Assembly (NCBI GenBank): GCA_964392245.1
Contig: CAYMOX010000077.1
Location: 1 to 16,003 of the forward strand
From: JAAUUJ01 sp964392245
Lineage (GTDB): Bacteria > Cyanobacteriota > Cyanobacteriia > Thermostichales > Thermostichaceae
Length of the DNA stretch: 16,003 nucleotides
Reading direction: 5' to 3'
Shown here: piece by piece, positions 1 to 7,523 of the stretch
How the letters are laid out: each line of letters starts with the position of its first letter
Position numbering within the stretch: the first letter of the stretch is position 1
Notes under the pieces: generated by a model
Database searches by the model: none
Seen by the model: only the letters and a program-made list of their open reading frames with translations
What the model was told of the DNA's origin: nothing
Translations under genes and position numbers: made by a program

Positions 1-184
1 GTAAATTTGGTCTAGACACGCTCAAGCGCATTTTTAGAATGAAATAGCCCTGCTCATCAGGACTGATTTGAGGGGTTGAGCCATAGGTGAGGACGGGAAA
101 TCCCCGAGTCAAATGCTGACCCGGTGGAATCCGATCGCGGTTGGGGGTCATTTCAGTCACTTTTTCAAAAAACTTACCAGCCAT
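1..184 (-). CDS. Sulfite oxidase-like molybdopterin oxidoreductase, N-terminal part (cut by window edge)
   Basis: The reverse strand from an ATG at 184 stays open for 61 codons to the window edge. The protein begins MAGKFFEKVTEMTPNRDRIP and continues with PPGQHLTRGFPVLTYGSTPQ (residues 20-39). This PPGQ...GFPVL.YG segment is the usual N-terminus of cytoplasmic sulfite-oxidase-like, YedY-related molybdenum oxidoreductases, recognised from memory of the family. Only about 60 residues are present, so neither the cofactor-binding Cys nor the catalytic core can be seen. After about residue 46 (positions 1-47) the sequence no longer resembles the expected Trp/Gly-containing continuation, so the gene may be divergent or damaged. 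There is no clear Shine-Dalgarno before the ATG. It is divergent from the RNA-binding gene at 459. Confidence 0.5.
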   Translation of the reverse strand, partial: MAGKFFEKVTEMTPNRDRIPPGQHLTRGFPVLTYGSTPQISPDEQGYFILKMRLSVSRPNL

Positions 185-458
185 TGCAACAATCCGACAT
201 AAAAAGACCGATAGACAGTGGCAGAAAGACGCTTTTCCAAGCAAGGTTAAACACCCTCATCTTCTGCCAACACTTAACTGATGAGGTAACTCGATAGATT
301 TGATTCTATCTCCTGAACGGGATCGTTTTTTCTTAACATCCCGTGACTTTTGGCAAATGAATCCACACATCATGCTACAAGTAAGTGGATTTAATGAATT
401 CTTCCTTGATAAAGACCATTGTTGATTGTGTCTTAGTTAAGATGTGATTGAGTAAGCT
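185..458. promoter_or_regulatory. Divergent intergenic region with three successive inverted repeats upstream of the RRM gene
   Basis: This gap separates the divergent oxidoreductase and RRM genes. It holds three perfect 7-bp inverted repeats in series: CCTCATC 255-261 with GATGAGG 280-286, ACGGGAT 317-323 with ATCCCGT 338-344, and AATCCAC 360-366 with GTGGATT 385-391. No T-tract follows any of them in a terminator-like way, and I see no convincing -35/-10 pair. Genes of this RNA-binding family in cyanobacteria are often cold-regulated through long 5' leaders (family knowledge). Whether these stems belong to such a leader is inference. Confidence 0.35.
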
Positions 459-704
459 ATGACCATTTTTGTGGGTAACCTTAACTACAAGGCTTCTCCT
501 GATGAATTAAAAGCCTTTTTCAGCCAGCAATGGGAGGTGAAATCAGTCACTATCCCTACGGATCGTGAGACTGGGCTTACCCGTGGCTTCGCCTTTGTTG
601 AGCTAAACGGCGAGGTAGCCGAACAGGAGGCGATTGAAAAGGCAAACGGTTCTGAGTTTATGGGGCGGGCGCTGCGGTTGGACTGGGCTAAGCCTCGTCA
701 TTAG
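459..704 (+). CDS. RRM-domain RNA-binding protein (cyanobacterial Rbp type)
   Basis: This 81-residue protein is a single RNA-recognition motif. RNP2 is IFVGNL (residues 3-8) and RNP1 is RGFAFVEL (42-49), with the aromatic positions needed for RNA stacking. The central TDRETG segment is typical of cyanobacterial Rbp proteins. Unlike RbpA-type members it has no Gly-rich C-terminal tail and stops right after the last strand, at WAKPRH. Proteins of this family are RNA chaperones or mRNA-binding factors, several of them cold-induced or involved in mRNA localisation; the role of this one is not shown. The ATG is preceded by only a weak purine stretch (GAGTAAG). The last 17 bp overlap the convergent gene ending at 688. 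Confidence 0.92.
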   Translation: MTIFVGNLNYKASPDELKAFFSQQWEVKSVTIPTDRETGLTRGFAFVELNGEVAEQEAIEKANGSEFMGRALRLDWAKPRH

Positions 705-1008
705 TCCCATTTTCCTCCTCAGAAGCCGGAGAGGAAGACTCATCTGAAGTGCTCACTGGAGAAGATGCTGAGGAAGAATTCATCGCTGAGGTCTCTGTGG
801 GGGTGGTTTCTGGTGCTTCAGAGACAGAAGGGGGAGGATCTACGGAAGCAGTTTCCACAGGGGAGGGGGTCTCAACAGGTTCAGGCATGGTCGCTTGTTC
901 CTGCTCAAATCGCCGCTTCTTGAGGGCTTCATCCACCACGACCCAGATCAGGGTCAGCAGAGAGAGCACCCCAGTGGCAATAAAGACCCAAAAAAAACGG
1001 TTGTCCAT
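688..1008 (-). CDS. Small single-pass membrane protein with Pro/Ser/Glu/Thr-rich tail
   Basis: This is a 106-residue hypothetical protein if the ATG at 1008 is used (MDNRFFWVFIATGV...). TTG (1026) and ATG (1023) starts lie in frame upstream, but an AAGGG sits just before the 1008 ATG, although at a short 3-nt spacing. Residues about 5-25 form one hydrophobic helix, followed by basic residues (KKRR) and then an acidic, low-complexity tail rich in Pro, Ser, Glu and Thr. The expected topology is N-terminal anchor with a cytoplasmic disordered tail. No enzymatic motif is visible. Its 3' end overlaps the 3' end of the RRM gene by 17 bp on the opposite strand. I do not recognise a family. The hydrophobic-then-charged layout favours this frame over the 109-codon plus-strand frame across it. 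Confidence 0.6.
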   Translation of the reverse strand: MDNRFFWVFIATGVLSLLTLIWVVVDEALKKRRFEQEQATMPEPVETPSPVETASVDPPPSVSEAPETTPTETSAMNSSSASSPVSTSDESSSPASEEENGTNDEA

Positions 1009-1115
1009 AATCCCTTGCAGCATCAACAGCAGATGGGAACATGATACTGCCTGGCCAGGTCAGGTCCTCTTGAGATGAGTGGAGTATGAAGAACTATGAA
1101 AAAAAGGTAAGTTTT

Positions 1116-2054
1116 TCACCTGGAGGAGGCTTCGATATAGTCATAGGGTTCCAGGTGAATGGTGACCCGTACAGCTCCGTAGTGAGCTTCCAGCACCCCT
1201 TCGACTTCCTCGGTGATATGGTGAGCCGTCGCGATATCGGTAGGGGCTACCACCATATGCATTTCGATAAACACCATCTGACCCACGATCCCACGGGAGG
1301 TGATTGCATGGCAGTCTAGCACCCGCCCCTGAAAGGACTGCATCACCAGTTTTCGTAAATCTTGAGGGGGAATCGCCACCGTATCGGTGAGGTAGGGAAT
1401 ATTTTCCTGCAGCACCTGCCAGGCACTATAAATTACCAGGACCGCCACAGGCAATGCCATCACCTGATCCAACCAGGGCCAACCCCACTGTACCCCGATC
1501 AATCCCAGCAGCACCGTCAGGGTGATCCAGATGTCACTGAAGGTATGCCGGGCATCCGCTAACAGTAGACGACTGGCCAGAACTTTACCCTGATGCCGTT
1601 CGTAGAGAGCAACGCCAATATTGATCAGCATCACACCTACCATCAACTGCAACGTTAGATCAGTAACCTCAACCTGCACCCCAGGATTAAAAAAGCGACC
1701 GATAGCCATCTGTAAAATCTCTAAGCAGGCGATCGCCAGAAATGCTGCAATGCCTAGAGCCCCCAGGGCTTCAAATTTACTATGGCCATAAGGATGGTCT
1801 TCATCCGGTTCTGGCGAGGAAAAATGCATGGCCACCAGCCCCACAATATTGTTGGCGCTGTCAGTCACCGAATGGAGCGCATCTGCAATCAGGCTCAGGG
1901 ATCCGGTGAAAAAACCTAACCCAAACTTGACTAACAGCACCAGCACATTTAAAGCCAGAGTTAGATAAAGCACCCGCTGGACGCGCCGCTGACGCTGCAG
2001 GCTGGGGGGCAGAGCTGGGGTCACAGCGACGATCCTCAGGGAGATTCTCTGCAC
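1116..2054 (-). CDS. Cation diffusion facilitator (CDF) family metal transporter
   Basis: The product is 312 residues, an inner-membrane exporter of divalent metal with about six helices and a C-terminal cytoplasmic domain. The metal-site signatures are HSVTD (H61...D65) in helix 2 and HTFSD (H170...D174) in helix 5. Having HxxxD in both helices points to a zinc-type CDF rather than the Mn type, which has DxxxD in both. The loop DEDHPYGHSKFEALGAL after helix 2 is a family hallmark. The C-terminus (EGVLEAHYGAVRVTIHLEP) matches the metallochaperone-like cytoplasmic domain. The start at 2054 is GTG with no clear Shine-Dalgarno. An alternative GTG at 2024, preceded by GAGG nine nt upstream, would give about 302 residues. 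The gene is divergent from the UDP-glucose dehydrogenase gene. It could export Zn, Fe or Co; the metal is inferred only from the motifs. Confidence 0.93.
   Translation of the reverse strand: MQRISLRIVAVTPALPPSLQRQRRVQRVLYLTLALNVLVLLVKFGLGFFTGSLSLIADALHSVTDSANNIVGLVAMHFSSPEPDEDHPYGHSKFEALGALGIAAFLAIACLEILQMAIGRFFNPGVQVEVTDLTLQLMVGVMLINIGVALYERHQGKVLASRLLLADARHTFSDIWITLTVLLGLIGVQWGWPWLDQVMALPVAVLVIYSAWQVLQENIPYLTDTVAIPPQDLRKLVMQSFQGRVLDCHAITSRGIVGQMVFIEMHMVVAPTDIATAHHITEEVEGVLEAHYGAVRVTIHLEPYDYIEASSR
1728..1737. repeat. HIP1 palindrome
   Basis: The sequence is GGCGATCGCC, containing the octamer GCGATCGC (1729-1736). This highly iterated palindrome is characteristic of many cyanobacterial genomes and here lies inside the CDF gene. 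I found no second complete copy in the window. Confidence 0.75.
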
Positions 2055-2187
2055 TTATTGTAATGACAAGCCGTCCGTGCTCCAGAAATGTGCATGGGAG
2101 CCCCTAAACCAGAGTAAGATGTGTGCCAACTGTGAAGATTGGGTAAATTTAAAAGCAAGTCTTGAAAGCCGCGTTCTTCGGAATTTT

Positions 2188-3606
2188 ATGGATATAGCTG
2201 TTGTTGGAACTGGATACGTAGGCCTGGTCACCAGCGCTTGTCTGGCGGATATTGGTCACCGAGTGATCGCGGTTGATAACAATCAGGCCAAAATCGCGGC
2301 GCTGCAGCAGGGACAGATCCCCATCTACGAACCGGATCTGGAGACCATTGTTCAGCGCTCCACCCGGGCGGGACGGCTCCACTTCACAACGGATCTAGCC
2401 CCTGCCGTCAAGAGCAGTCAGGTGATCTTCATTGCGGTGGGAACCCCCTCCCTGCCCTCGGGAGATGCAGATATGCGCTTTGTGGAAGCGGTGGCGCGAG
2501 AGATCGGGCAGCACCTGGATGACTCCTATCGGGTGATTGTTAACAAGTCCACCGTTCCGATCGGGTCCGGAGACTGGGTGCGGATGCTGGTGTTGGAGGG
2601 TGCGCAAAAGGTCCGGCAGGCACAGATGGTGGTGGTGGCTACTGATGGCAGTGGCTACAGGCCCGATCCTCCCTTGCTGCCTAACTTTGATGTGGTCAGC
2701 AATCCCGAGTTTCTGCGAGAGGGCAGTGCCGTCTGGGATACGTTTAATCCCGATCGGATTGTGGTCGGCTCCAACAGCTCCCAGGCTTTGGAGATCATGC
2801 GGCAACTGTACAACCCTATTGTTGAGCGCCAGGCTCCCTTCCAGTCGTCCCAAACCACGATGCAAATGGCTTCCGGTCCGGTACCTTTTGTGGTTACGGA
2901 TCTGGCTTCAGCAGAGATGATTAAATATGCGGCCAATGCCCTCCTGGCTACCAAAATTAGCTTCATTAACGAGATTGCCAATATCTGCGAACGGGTGGGG
3001 GCTGATGTCACCCAGGTGGCCCATGGCATCGGTCTGGATTCGCGGATTGGGAGTAAGTTTCTCAATGCTGGCATTGGCTGGGGAGGCAGTTGTTTCCCTA
3101 AAGATATTTCTGCCCTGATCCGAACCGCCGCCGACTACGGCTATCAGGCCCGCATCCTGGAGTCCGTCATTGCTGTAAACCAGGATCAACGACAACGTAT
3201 TGTCGAAAAACTGCAACAGGAACTGAAGGTCCTGAAGGGGAAAATCATTGGTCTGCTGGGCCTGACCTTCAAACCAGATACGGATGACATGCGGGATGCG
3301 CCTTCCCTCACCCTGATCCAGCAGCTGAGTAAGTTAGGGGCCCGGGTGAAAGCGTATGATCCGATCATCTCCGGTATGCACAGGTATGAGGAACTGGCGG
3401 AGGTGATGCTGGAATCCAGTGCCCTGGAACTGGCGCAGGGGTGTGATGCCCTGGTTCTGGTTACAGAGTGGCAGGAATTTCGCCAGATCCTCTGGCCGCA
3501 GTTGGCTCTATGCATGCGTCGACCTCTGATCATCGATGCCCGGAATGCCCTCGATCCAGCCCACCTGACTCAGGCGGGATTCTACTATGTGGGAGTGGGC
3601 CGATGA
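2188..3606 (+). CDS. ugd: UDP-glucose 6-dehydrogenase
   Basis: The enzyme oxidises UDP-glucose to UDP-glucuronate with two NAD+ in the cytoplasm. The product is 472 residues from the ATG at 2188. Upstream in-frame codons add 37 residues that do not look like the family, whereas MDIAVVGTGYVGLV is the normal N-terminus. Seen motifs are the Rossmann GTGYVGL (7-13), NPEFLREGS (172-180), the catalytic GWGGSCFPKD with Cys302, and the C-terminal FKPDTDDMRD (361-370). The stretch between the Rossmann half and NPEF carries a few extra residues (around QMVVVATDGSGYRP) relative to compact bacterial enzymes. The last bases overlap the next start (ATGA), so it is almost certainly translationally coupled to the UDP-xylose synthase gene. 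No clear promoter is seen in the 133-bp gap before it. Confidence 0.95.
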   Translation: MDIAVVGTGYVGLVTSACLADIGHRVIAVDNNQAKIAALQQGQIPIYEPDLETIVQRSTRAGRLHFTTDLAPAVKSSQVIFIAVGTPSLPSGDADMRFVEAVAREIGQHLDDSYRVIVNKSTVPIGSGDWVRMLVLEGAQKVRQAQMVVVATDGSGYRPDPPLLPNFDVVSNPEFLREGSAVWDTFNPDRIVVGSNSSQALEIMRQLYNPIVERQAPFQSSQTTMQMASGPVPFVVTDLASAEMIKYAANALLATKISFINEIANICERVGADVTQVAHGIGLDSRIGSKFLNAGIGWGGSCFPKDISALIRTAADYGYQARILESVIAVNQDQRQRIVEKLQQELKVLKGKIIGLLGLTFKPDTDDMRDAPSLTLIQQLSKLGARVKAYDPIISGMHRYEELAEVMLESSALELAQGCDALVLVTEWQEFRQILWPQLALCMRRPLIIDARNALDPAHLTQAGFYYVGVGR

Positions 3607-4538
3607 AAATTCTGGTAACGGGTGGAGCCGGGTTCATCGGGGTGCATTTGGTCAAGGAATTGCTGGAGCAGGGGCATGAGGTGATCTGCCTGGACAACTG
3701 CTTCACGGGGCGAGAAGTCAACATTGCTCCCTATAGGGATCAGGCTAAGTTTCACTTTATCCGCCATGATGTTCTGGATCCGATTGAACTGGAGGCTCTA
3801 GATCAGATTTATCATCTCGCCTGTCCCGCCTCGCCTGTGCACTATCAGTACGATCCGATCAAAACCCTGAAAACCAGTGTGATCGGCACCCTTAATATGC
3901 TGGAGCTGGCCCGGCAAACAGGAGCACGTCTTCTCTTTACTTCCACTTCCGAAGTGTATGGAGATCCCACTGTCCACCCCCAATCGGAGGACTATCGCGG
4001 CAATGTCAATCCCATTGGTCCCCGTGCCTGTTATGACGAAGGCAAGCGGGCGGCAGAAACCCTGATGTTTGACTACCATCGCCAGTTTGGCTTGAACATC
4101 CGCGTGGCTCGCATCTTCAACACCTATGGACCCACCATGAACCTGGAGGACGGGCGGGTGGTGAGTAACTTTATTGTCCAGGCACTGCAAAACCAGTCTC
4201 TTACCCTCTACGGCGACGGACTCCAGACCCGCAGCTTCTGCTATGTCTCGGATATGGTGGCCGGATTGATCTGCCTGATGAACAGTGAACATACAGGCCC
4301 GGTCAATATTGGCAATCCTGTGGAATTTACCGTCCTGGAACTGGCCAAAAAGATCAAGGAGCTCACCCACAGTACCGCTGACCTGATCTACAAGCCTCTG
4401 CCTCAGGACGATCCTAAACAACGGCGTCCGGATATCACCCGGGCCAAAACCCTGCTGAACTGGGAACCCCTGGTGCCTTTGGAGGAAGGGCTGCGGCTCA
4501 CCATCCCTGACTTTGCCCAGCGGTTGCAACGGGTTTAG
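3603..4538 (+). CDS. UDP-glucuronate decarboxylase (UDP-xylose synthase), extended SDR family
   Basis: This 311-residue enzyme converts UDP-glucuronate, the product of the preceding gene, to UDP-xylose. The start at 3603 overlaps the stop of the dehydrogenase gene (ATGA) and gives the standard N-terminus MKILVTGGAGFIG with the NAD-binding GGAGFIG (7-13). HLACPASPVHYQYDPIKTLK (71-90) is diagnostic of UDP-glucuronate decarboxylases. The active site is visible as TSTSEVYGDP (113-122, with S116 and E117) and Y144-x3-K148 within ACYDEGKRAAE. Length and motifs are those of the soluble bacterial enzyme, without the N-terminal membrane anchor of the animal forms. UDP-xylose feeds capsule, exopolysaccharide or LPS glycosylation. 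No glycosyltransferase lies in this window. Confidence 0.93.
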   Translation: MKILVTGGAGFIGVHLVKELLEQGHEVICLDNCFTGREVNIAPYRDQAKFHFIRHDVLDPIELEALDQIYHLACPASPVHYQYDPIKTLKTSVIGTLNMLELARQTGARLLFTSTSEVYGDPTVHPQSEDYRGNVNPIGPRACYDEGKRAAETLMFDYHRQFGLNIRVARIFNTYGPTMNLEDGRVVSNFIVQALQNQSLTLYGDGLQTRSFCYVSDMVAGLICLMNSEHTGPVNIGNPVEFTVLELAKKIKELTHSTADLIYKPLPQDDPKQRRPDITRAKTLLNWEPLVPLEEGLRLTIPDFAQRLQRV

Positions 4539-4594
4539 ATCCTGATCGCATCTTCTGTCCTGTCTAGGCTCTGGGTGTGCAATCCTGATCAGTA

Positions 4595-5956
4595 ATGGTT
4601 TTCTCTGCGATTGCTGCTATGTCCACCCGCCCCAAGGTGATTGTTCTAGATGATGATCCCACCGGATCCCAGACCGTGCACAGCTGTTTACTTCTAACCC
4701 GCTGGGATCAAGACACCCTAAAACTGGGTCTGCTGGATGCGTCACCCATTGTTTTCATCCTCACCAATACACGCGCCATGACCGCCACAGCGGCGGCTGC
4801 GACCACCCGTGAAGTTTGCCAAAACCTCAAGCAGGTCCTACAAGAAACTGGGATTCAGGATGTGGTGCTGGTGAGCCGCTCCGATTCCACCTTGCGGGGG
4901 CATTACCCAGTGGAAACCGACGTGATCGCCGAGGAATTGGGACCCTTTGATGGCCATTTCCTCGTCCCTGCCTTTTTTGAAGGAGGACGGATCACGCGGG
5001 ATAGTATCCATTACCTGCGGGTGGGCGATCACCTCACTCCTGTCCATGAAACCGAGTTTGCCCGCGACTCTGTCTTTGGTTATCACCACAGCTATCTGCC
5101 GGACTATGTGGCCGAAAAGACCCAGAATCGGATTCCCGCTGATCAGGTGCTCCGTCTGCAATTGGCGGATCTGCGGGCAGGATGTCAGGAGCAATTACGC
5201 CAGATGAATGATAACCGCTGTGGGGTGGTGGATGGAGAGGTGCAGGCGGATCTGGATCAGTTTGCCGCTGATCTCCTGACCGTTACAGCGACAGGCAAAC
5301 GCTTTCTGCTGCGCAGTGCTGCCAGTATCCTCACCTCCCTGGCTGCGTTACCCCCCCAGCCTATTGCCCCAGAGGACATGGCCGCCTATAGCCGCAGTGA
5401 TGCTCCCGGAGCTGTCATTGTGGGGTCACATGTGCGCAAGACAACCCAGCAATTGCACCAGCTGCTGCAGGAGCCTGATGTCACGGGGGTGGAGGTGGAG
5501 ATCGCCCAATTACTGCAAGACACCCCGGATCACATGCAAACCGGGGAGCACCACGATGCCCTGCTAGCCACGGTCCTGGATCAGGTGCACAAGATCCACG
5601 CCTCTGGACACACCCCGGTCATCTACACCAGTCGGGAAGAGCTGACCTTTGCGGATGCCACCACCCGTCTGGCCTTTGGCACCGCTGTATCCACCCTGTT
5701 GATGGACATCCTGCGCGGCTTACCCCCCCAGATCAGTTTCTTGATCAGCAAAGGCGGGATCACCTCCAATGACACCCTCAGTCAGGGACTGGCGCTAGCC
5801 TCAATCCGCCTCCTCGGTCAAATCGCCCCTGGCTGCTCCGTGGTGATGGCCCCTGCCGATCATCCTCAGTTTCCCTGTCTTCCTGTGGTGCTCTTTCCGG
5901 GCAATGTCGGGGATGAGCATACCCTGGCCCTGGTCTATCGCCGTCTGCATCGGTAA
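4595..5956 (+). CDS. DUF1537 / four-carbon acid sugar kinase family protein
   Basis: The product is 453 residues with the two-domain layout of the family. The N-terminal sugar-binding domain has DDDPTGSQTVH (about 18-28) and SRSDSTLRGHYPVE. The C-terminal nucleotide-binding domain has LISKGGITSNDTL followed by a FPGNVGDEHTL ending. Characterised relatives (OtnK, DtnK) phosphorylate four-carbon acid sugars such as erythronate and threonate with ATP. Here none of the usual partners (OtnC aldolase, dehydrogenase, isomerase) is adjacent, so the substrate is unknown. The gene follows UDP-xylose synthase after 56 nt with no terminator and precedes the Uma2 gene after 27 nt, so co-transcription is plausible. 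An alternative start is the ATG at 4619 (MSTRPKVIVLDDD), which fits the family N-terminus equally well. Neither start has a strong Shine-Dalgarno. Confidence 0.85.
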   Translation: MVFSAIAAMSTRPKVIVLDDDPTGSQTVHSCLLLTRWDQDTLKLGLLDASPIVFILTNTRAMTATAAAATTREVCQNLKQVLQETGIQDVVLVSRSDSTLRGHYPVETDVIAEELGPFDGHFLVPAFFEGGRITRDSIHYLRVGDHLTPVHETEFARDSVFGYHHSYLPDYVAEKTQNRIPADQVLRLQLADLRAGCQEQLRQMNDNRCGVVDGEVQADLDQFAADLLTVTATGKRFLLRSAASILTSLAALPPQPIAPEDMAAYSRSDAPGAVIVGSHVRKTTQQLHQLLQEPDVTGVEVEIAQLLQDTPDHMQTGEHHDALLATVLDQVHKIHASGHTPVIYTSREELTFADATTRLAFGTAVSTLLMDILRGLPPQISFLISKGGITSNDTLSQGLALASIRLLGQIAPGCSVVMAPADHPQFPCLPVVLFPGNVGDEHTLALVYRRLHR

Positions 5957-5983
5957 GAATGGAAGCCTGATGCCAGGTAAACC

Positions 5984-6664
5984 ATGGTGACCCAACCCTC
6001 TCTCCCTGCCGCAACCACGCTGCCCTTAGAAAACGGGGACCGCCTCAGTCGCCCTGAATTTGAGCGGCGGTATCAGCAGATGCCAGAGATGAAAAAAGCG
6101 GAGCTGATCGAAGGAGTTGTTTTCATGCCATCCCCGGTACGACTCCGGCAGCACGGACAACCCCACGGCCTGGTTGCCTTCTGGTTAGGGCTGTATGCTG
6201 CTGCAACTCCAGGGGTGGAGTTGTGTATTGACACCACGATTCGCCTGGATCTGGAGAATGAGCTACAACCTGATGCGCTCCTGCGGATCGCGGACAGGAT
6301 GGGAACCTCACGGATTACCTCCGATGATTACCTGGAAGGGGCTCCTGAACTGGTGGTTGAGATTGCTGCCAGCAGCACCTCTAGGGATCTGCACGCCAAG
6401 TTAAGGGCGTATCGCCGCAATGGGGTGCAGGAGTATATGGTCTGGAAGGTCCTGGAGCAGGAAATCGTCTGGTTTTATTTGCAGCAAGGGGAGTATCAGC
6501 TCCTCAGCCCGGATCCATGTGGTATCCTCAAAAGTCAGGTTTTTCCAGGTCTGTGGCTCAATCCTGAGGCGTTGTTGGCAACTGATCTCTCCGCTGTGAG
6601 TGAAATGGCTGCGGCAGGCATCAACACCCCTGTTCATGCTGAATTCAGGAAGCAACTCACCTGA
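5984..6664 (+). CDS. Uma2 family (DUF820) PD-(D/E)XK nuclease-like protein
   Basis: This 226-residue protein belongs to a family hugely expanded in cyanobacteria. It has the typical order: a Pro-rich start, LSRPEFERRY, KAELIEGVVFMPSP (38-51), ELQPDALL with D97, PELVVEIAASS with E126, DLHAKL with K139, then YRRNGVQEYMVW. D97, E126 and K139 are consistent with a PD-(D/E)XK active site. Members are predicted or putative endonucleases whose biological role is mostly unknown. There is a C-terminal extension of about 25 residues after the family domain. The gene is the last of the plus-strand run from 2188, and its 3' end overlaps the convergent hydrolase gene by 8 bp. Confidence 0.88.
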   Translation: MVTQPSLPAATTLPLENGDRLSRPEFERRYQQMPEMKKAELIEGVVFMPSPVRLRQHGQPHGLVAFWLGLYAAATPGVELCIDTTIRLDLENELQPDALLRIADRMGTSRITSDDYLEGAPELVVEIAASSTSRDLHAKLRAYRRNGVQEYMVWKVLEQEIVWFYLQQGEYQLLSPDPCGILKSQVFPGLWLNPEALLATDLSAVSEMAAAGINTPVHAEFRKQLT

Positions 6665-7331
6665 TTTTCAACTGGGTATTTAAGAAGGCCAGGGTTCGCT
6701 CCCAGGCTTCCGCAGTCGCTTCTGGATTGTGAACATCGGCCCGATCTTCATTCATAAAGGCGTGCTGGGCTTCATAGCGGTATAGCTGGTAGACCACCTG
6801 TCCTTTCTGCAGAGTGGCTTCCAGTTCATCCACCCGCGCTGGTGTACACCAGTCGTCCTGGGTGGCAAAGTGAGCCAGGAGGGGGATCTTGATCTGGGTT
6901 AGATCCGCAGCACCAGCTGGAGGAAGGCCATAAAAACAGACCGCTGCTTCTAAGCCCGTCAGGGTGGCTGCGGCCATCAGGGTTAAGGCTCCCCCCATAC
7001 AGAACCCGATCACTGCCACAGGGATATTGGTTTGTCCCAGATGCCGGATCGCCCCCTGAATATCCTGGGATGTTGCCTTCCCCCAGTCCAACTGGCTCAT
7101 CAGAGTCTGGGCTACCCGAGCATCGGTGGTCAGTTTCCCATGGTACAGATCCGGCACCAGCACCTGAAACCCTTCTGTGGCCAGCCGATCTGCTGTTCGC
7201 AGGATCTGGGGATTAAGACCCCACCATTCCTGGAGAACTACAACACCTGCCCTTGCCTCTTGAGTGGGGGTGGCCAGATACGCAGGAGCACCCTGATGAT
7301 CGGGCCGCTGAAACTGGATCATCTCACCCAT
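6657..7331 (-). CDS. Dienelactone hydrolase family protein
   Basis: This is a 224-residue alpha/beta hydrolase with the DLH layout. The catalytic Cys is in GFCMGG (C111), the acid is in ATQDDW (D159 or D160), and the His is in EAQHAFMN (H190). QEWWGLN (34-40) carries the conserved Glu that interacts with the Cys nucleophile. The family hydrolyses dienelactone in chlorocatechol breakdown, but most bacterial members, especially outside aromatic pathways, act on other or unknown esters; no aromatic-degradation gene is nearby. The start at 7331 is chosen because GAGGAG (7339-7344) lies 7 nt before it. An in-frame codon five residues upstream lacks this. It is probably its own transcription unit, since a terminator for the upstream gene lies at 7417-7454. 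Confidence 0.92.
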   Translation of the reverse strand: MGEMIQFQRPDHQGAPAYLATPTQEARAGVVVLQEWWGLNPQILRTADRLATEGFQVLVPDLYHGKLTTDARVAQTLMSQLDWGKATSQDIQGAIRHLGQTNIPVAVIGFCMGGALTLMAAATLTGLEAAVCFYGLPPAGAADLTQIKIPLLAHFATQDDWCTPARVDELEATLQKGQVVYQLYRYEAQHAFMNEDRADVHNPEATAEAWERTLAFLNTQLKIR

Positions 7332-7338
7332 GACGGAT

Positions 7339-7344
7339 CTCCTC
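7339..7344 (-). promoter_or_regulatory. Ribosome binding site deciding the hydrolase start
   Basis: GAGGAG on the minus strand, 7 nt upstream of the ATG at 7331. It selects MGEMIQFQRP over the longer reading from 7346. Confidence 0.75.
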
Positions 7345-7416
7345 ACTCAAGCTAAGACATGGCGGAACTGCCAGTACATTAGCGCAGATCCACCAGTAGC
7401 GGAAGCCGTGATTCCC

Positions 7417-7454
7417 GAATAAAAAGAATGAGCCCACCCTCAAGGAGCAGGCTC
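7417..7454 (-). terminator. Rho-independent terminator after the 536-aa lipoprotein gene
   Basis: On the minus strand GAGCCTGCTC pairs with GGGTGGGCTC (about 10 bp including three G-U pairs, loop CTTGA; 7430-7454), followed by the T-rich ATTCTTTTTATTC (7417-7429). It lies about 70 nt past the stop at 7524 and before the hydrolase start, so it separates the two units. Confidence 0.65.
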
Positions 7455-7523
7455 GAAACACGATAGGGAAGAAGACCTGGGTAAAGGGTCAATCCTCAGA
7501 GTCTTTAAATTCTACCCGGGAAT

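Noticed and set aside
749..1078. A plus-strand frame of 109 codons opposite the membrane protein gene
   Set aside because: It is low complexity (Gly/Ser/Glu) without any domain, and it mirrors the Pro/Ser/Glu codons of the minus-strand frame, which has a proper membrane helix.
3798..4529. A 243-codon minus-strand frame inside the UDP-xylose synthase gene
   Set aside because: The plus strand has all catalytic motifs of the decarboxylase. The antisense frame shows no recognisable motif and is explained by codon bias of the real gene.
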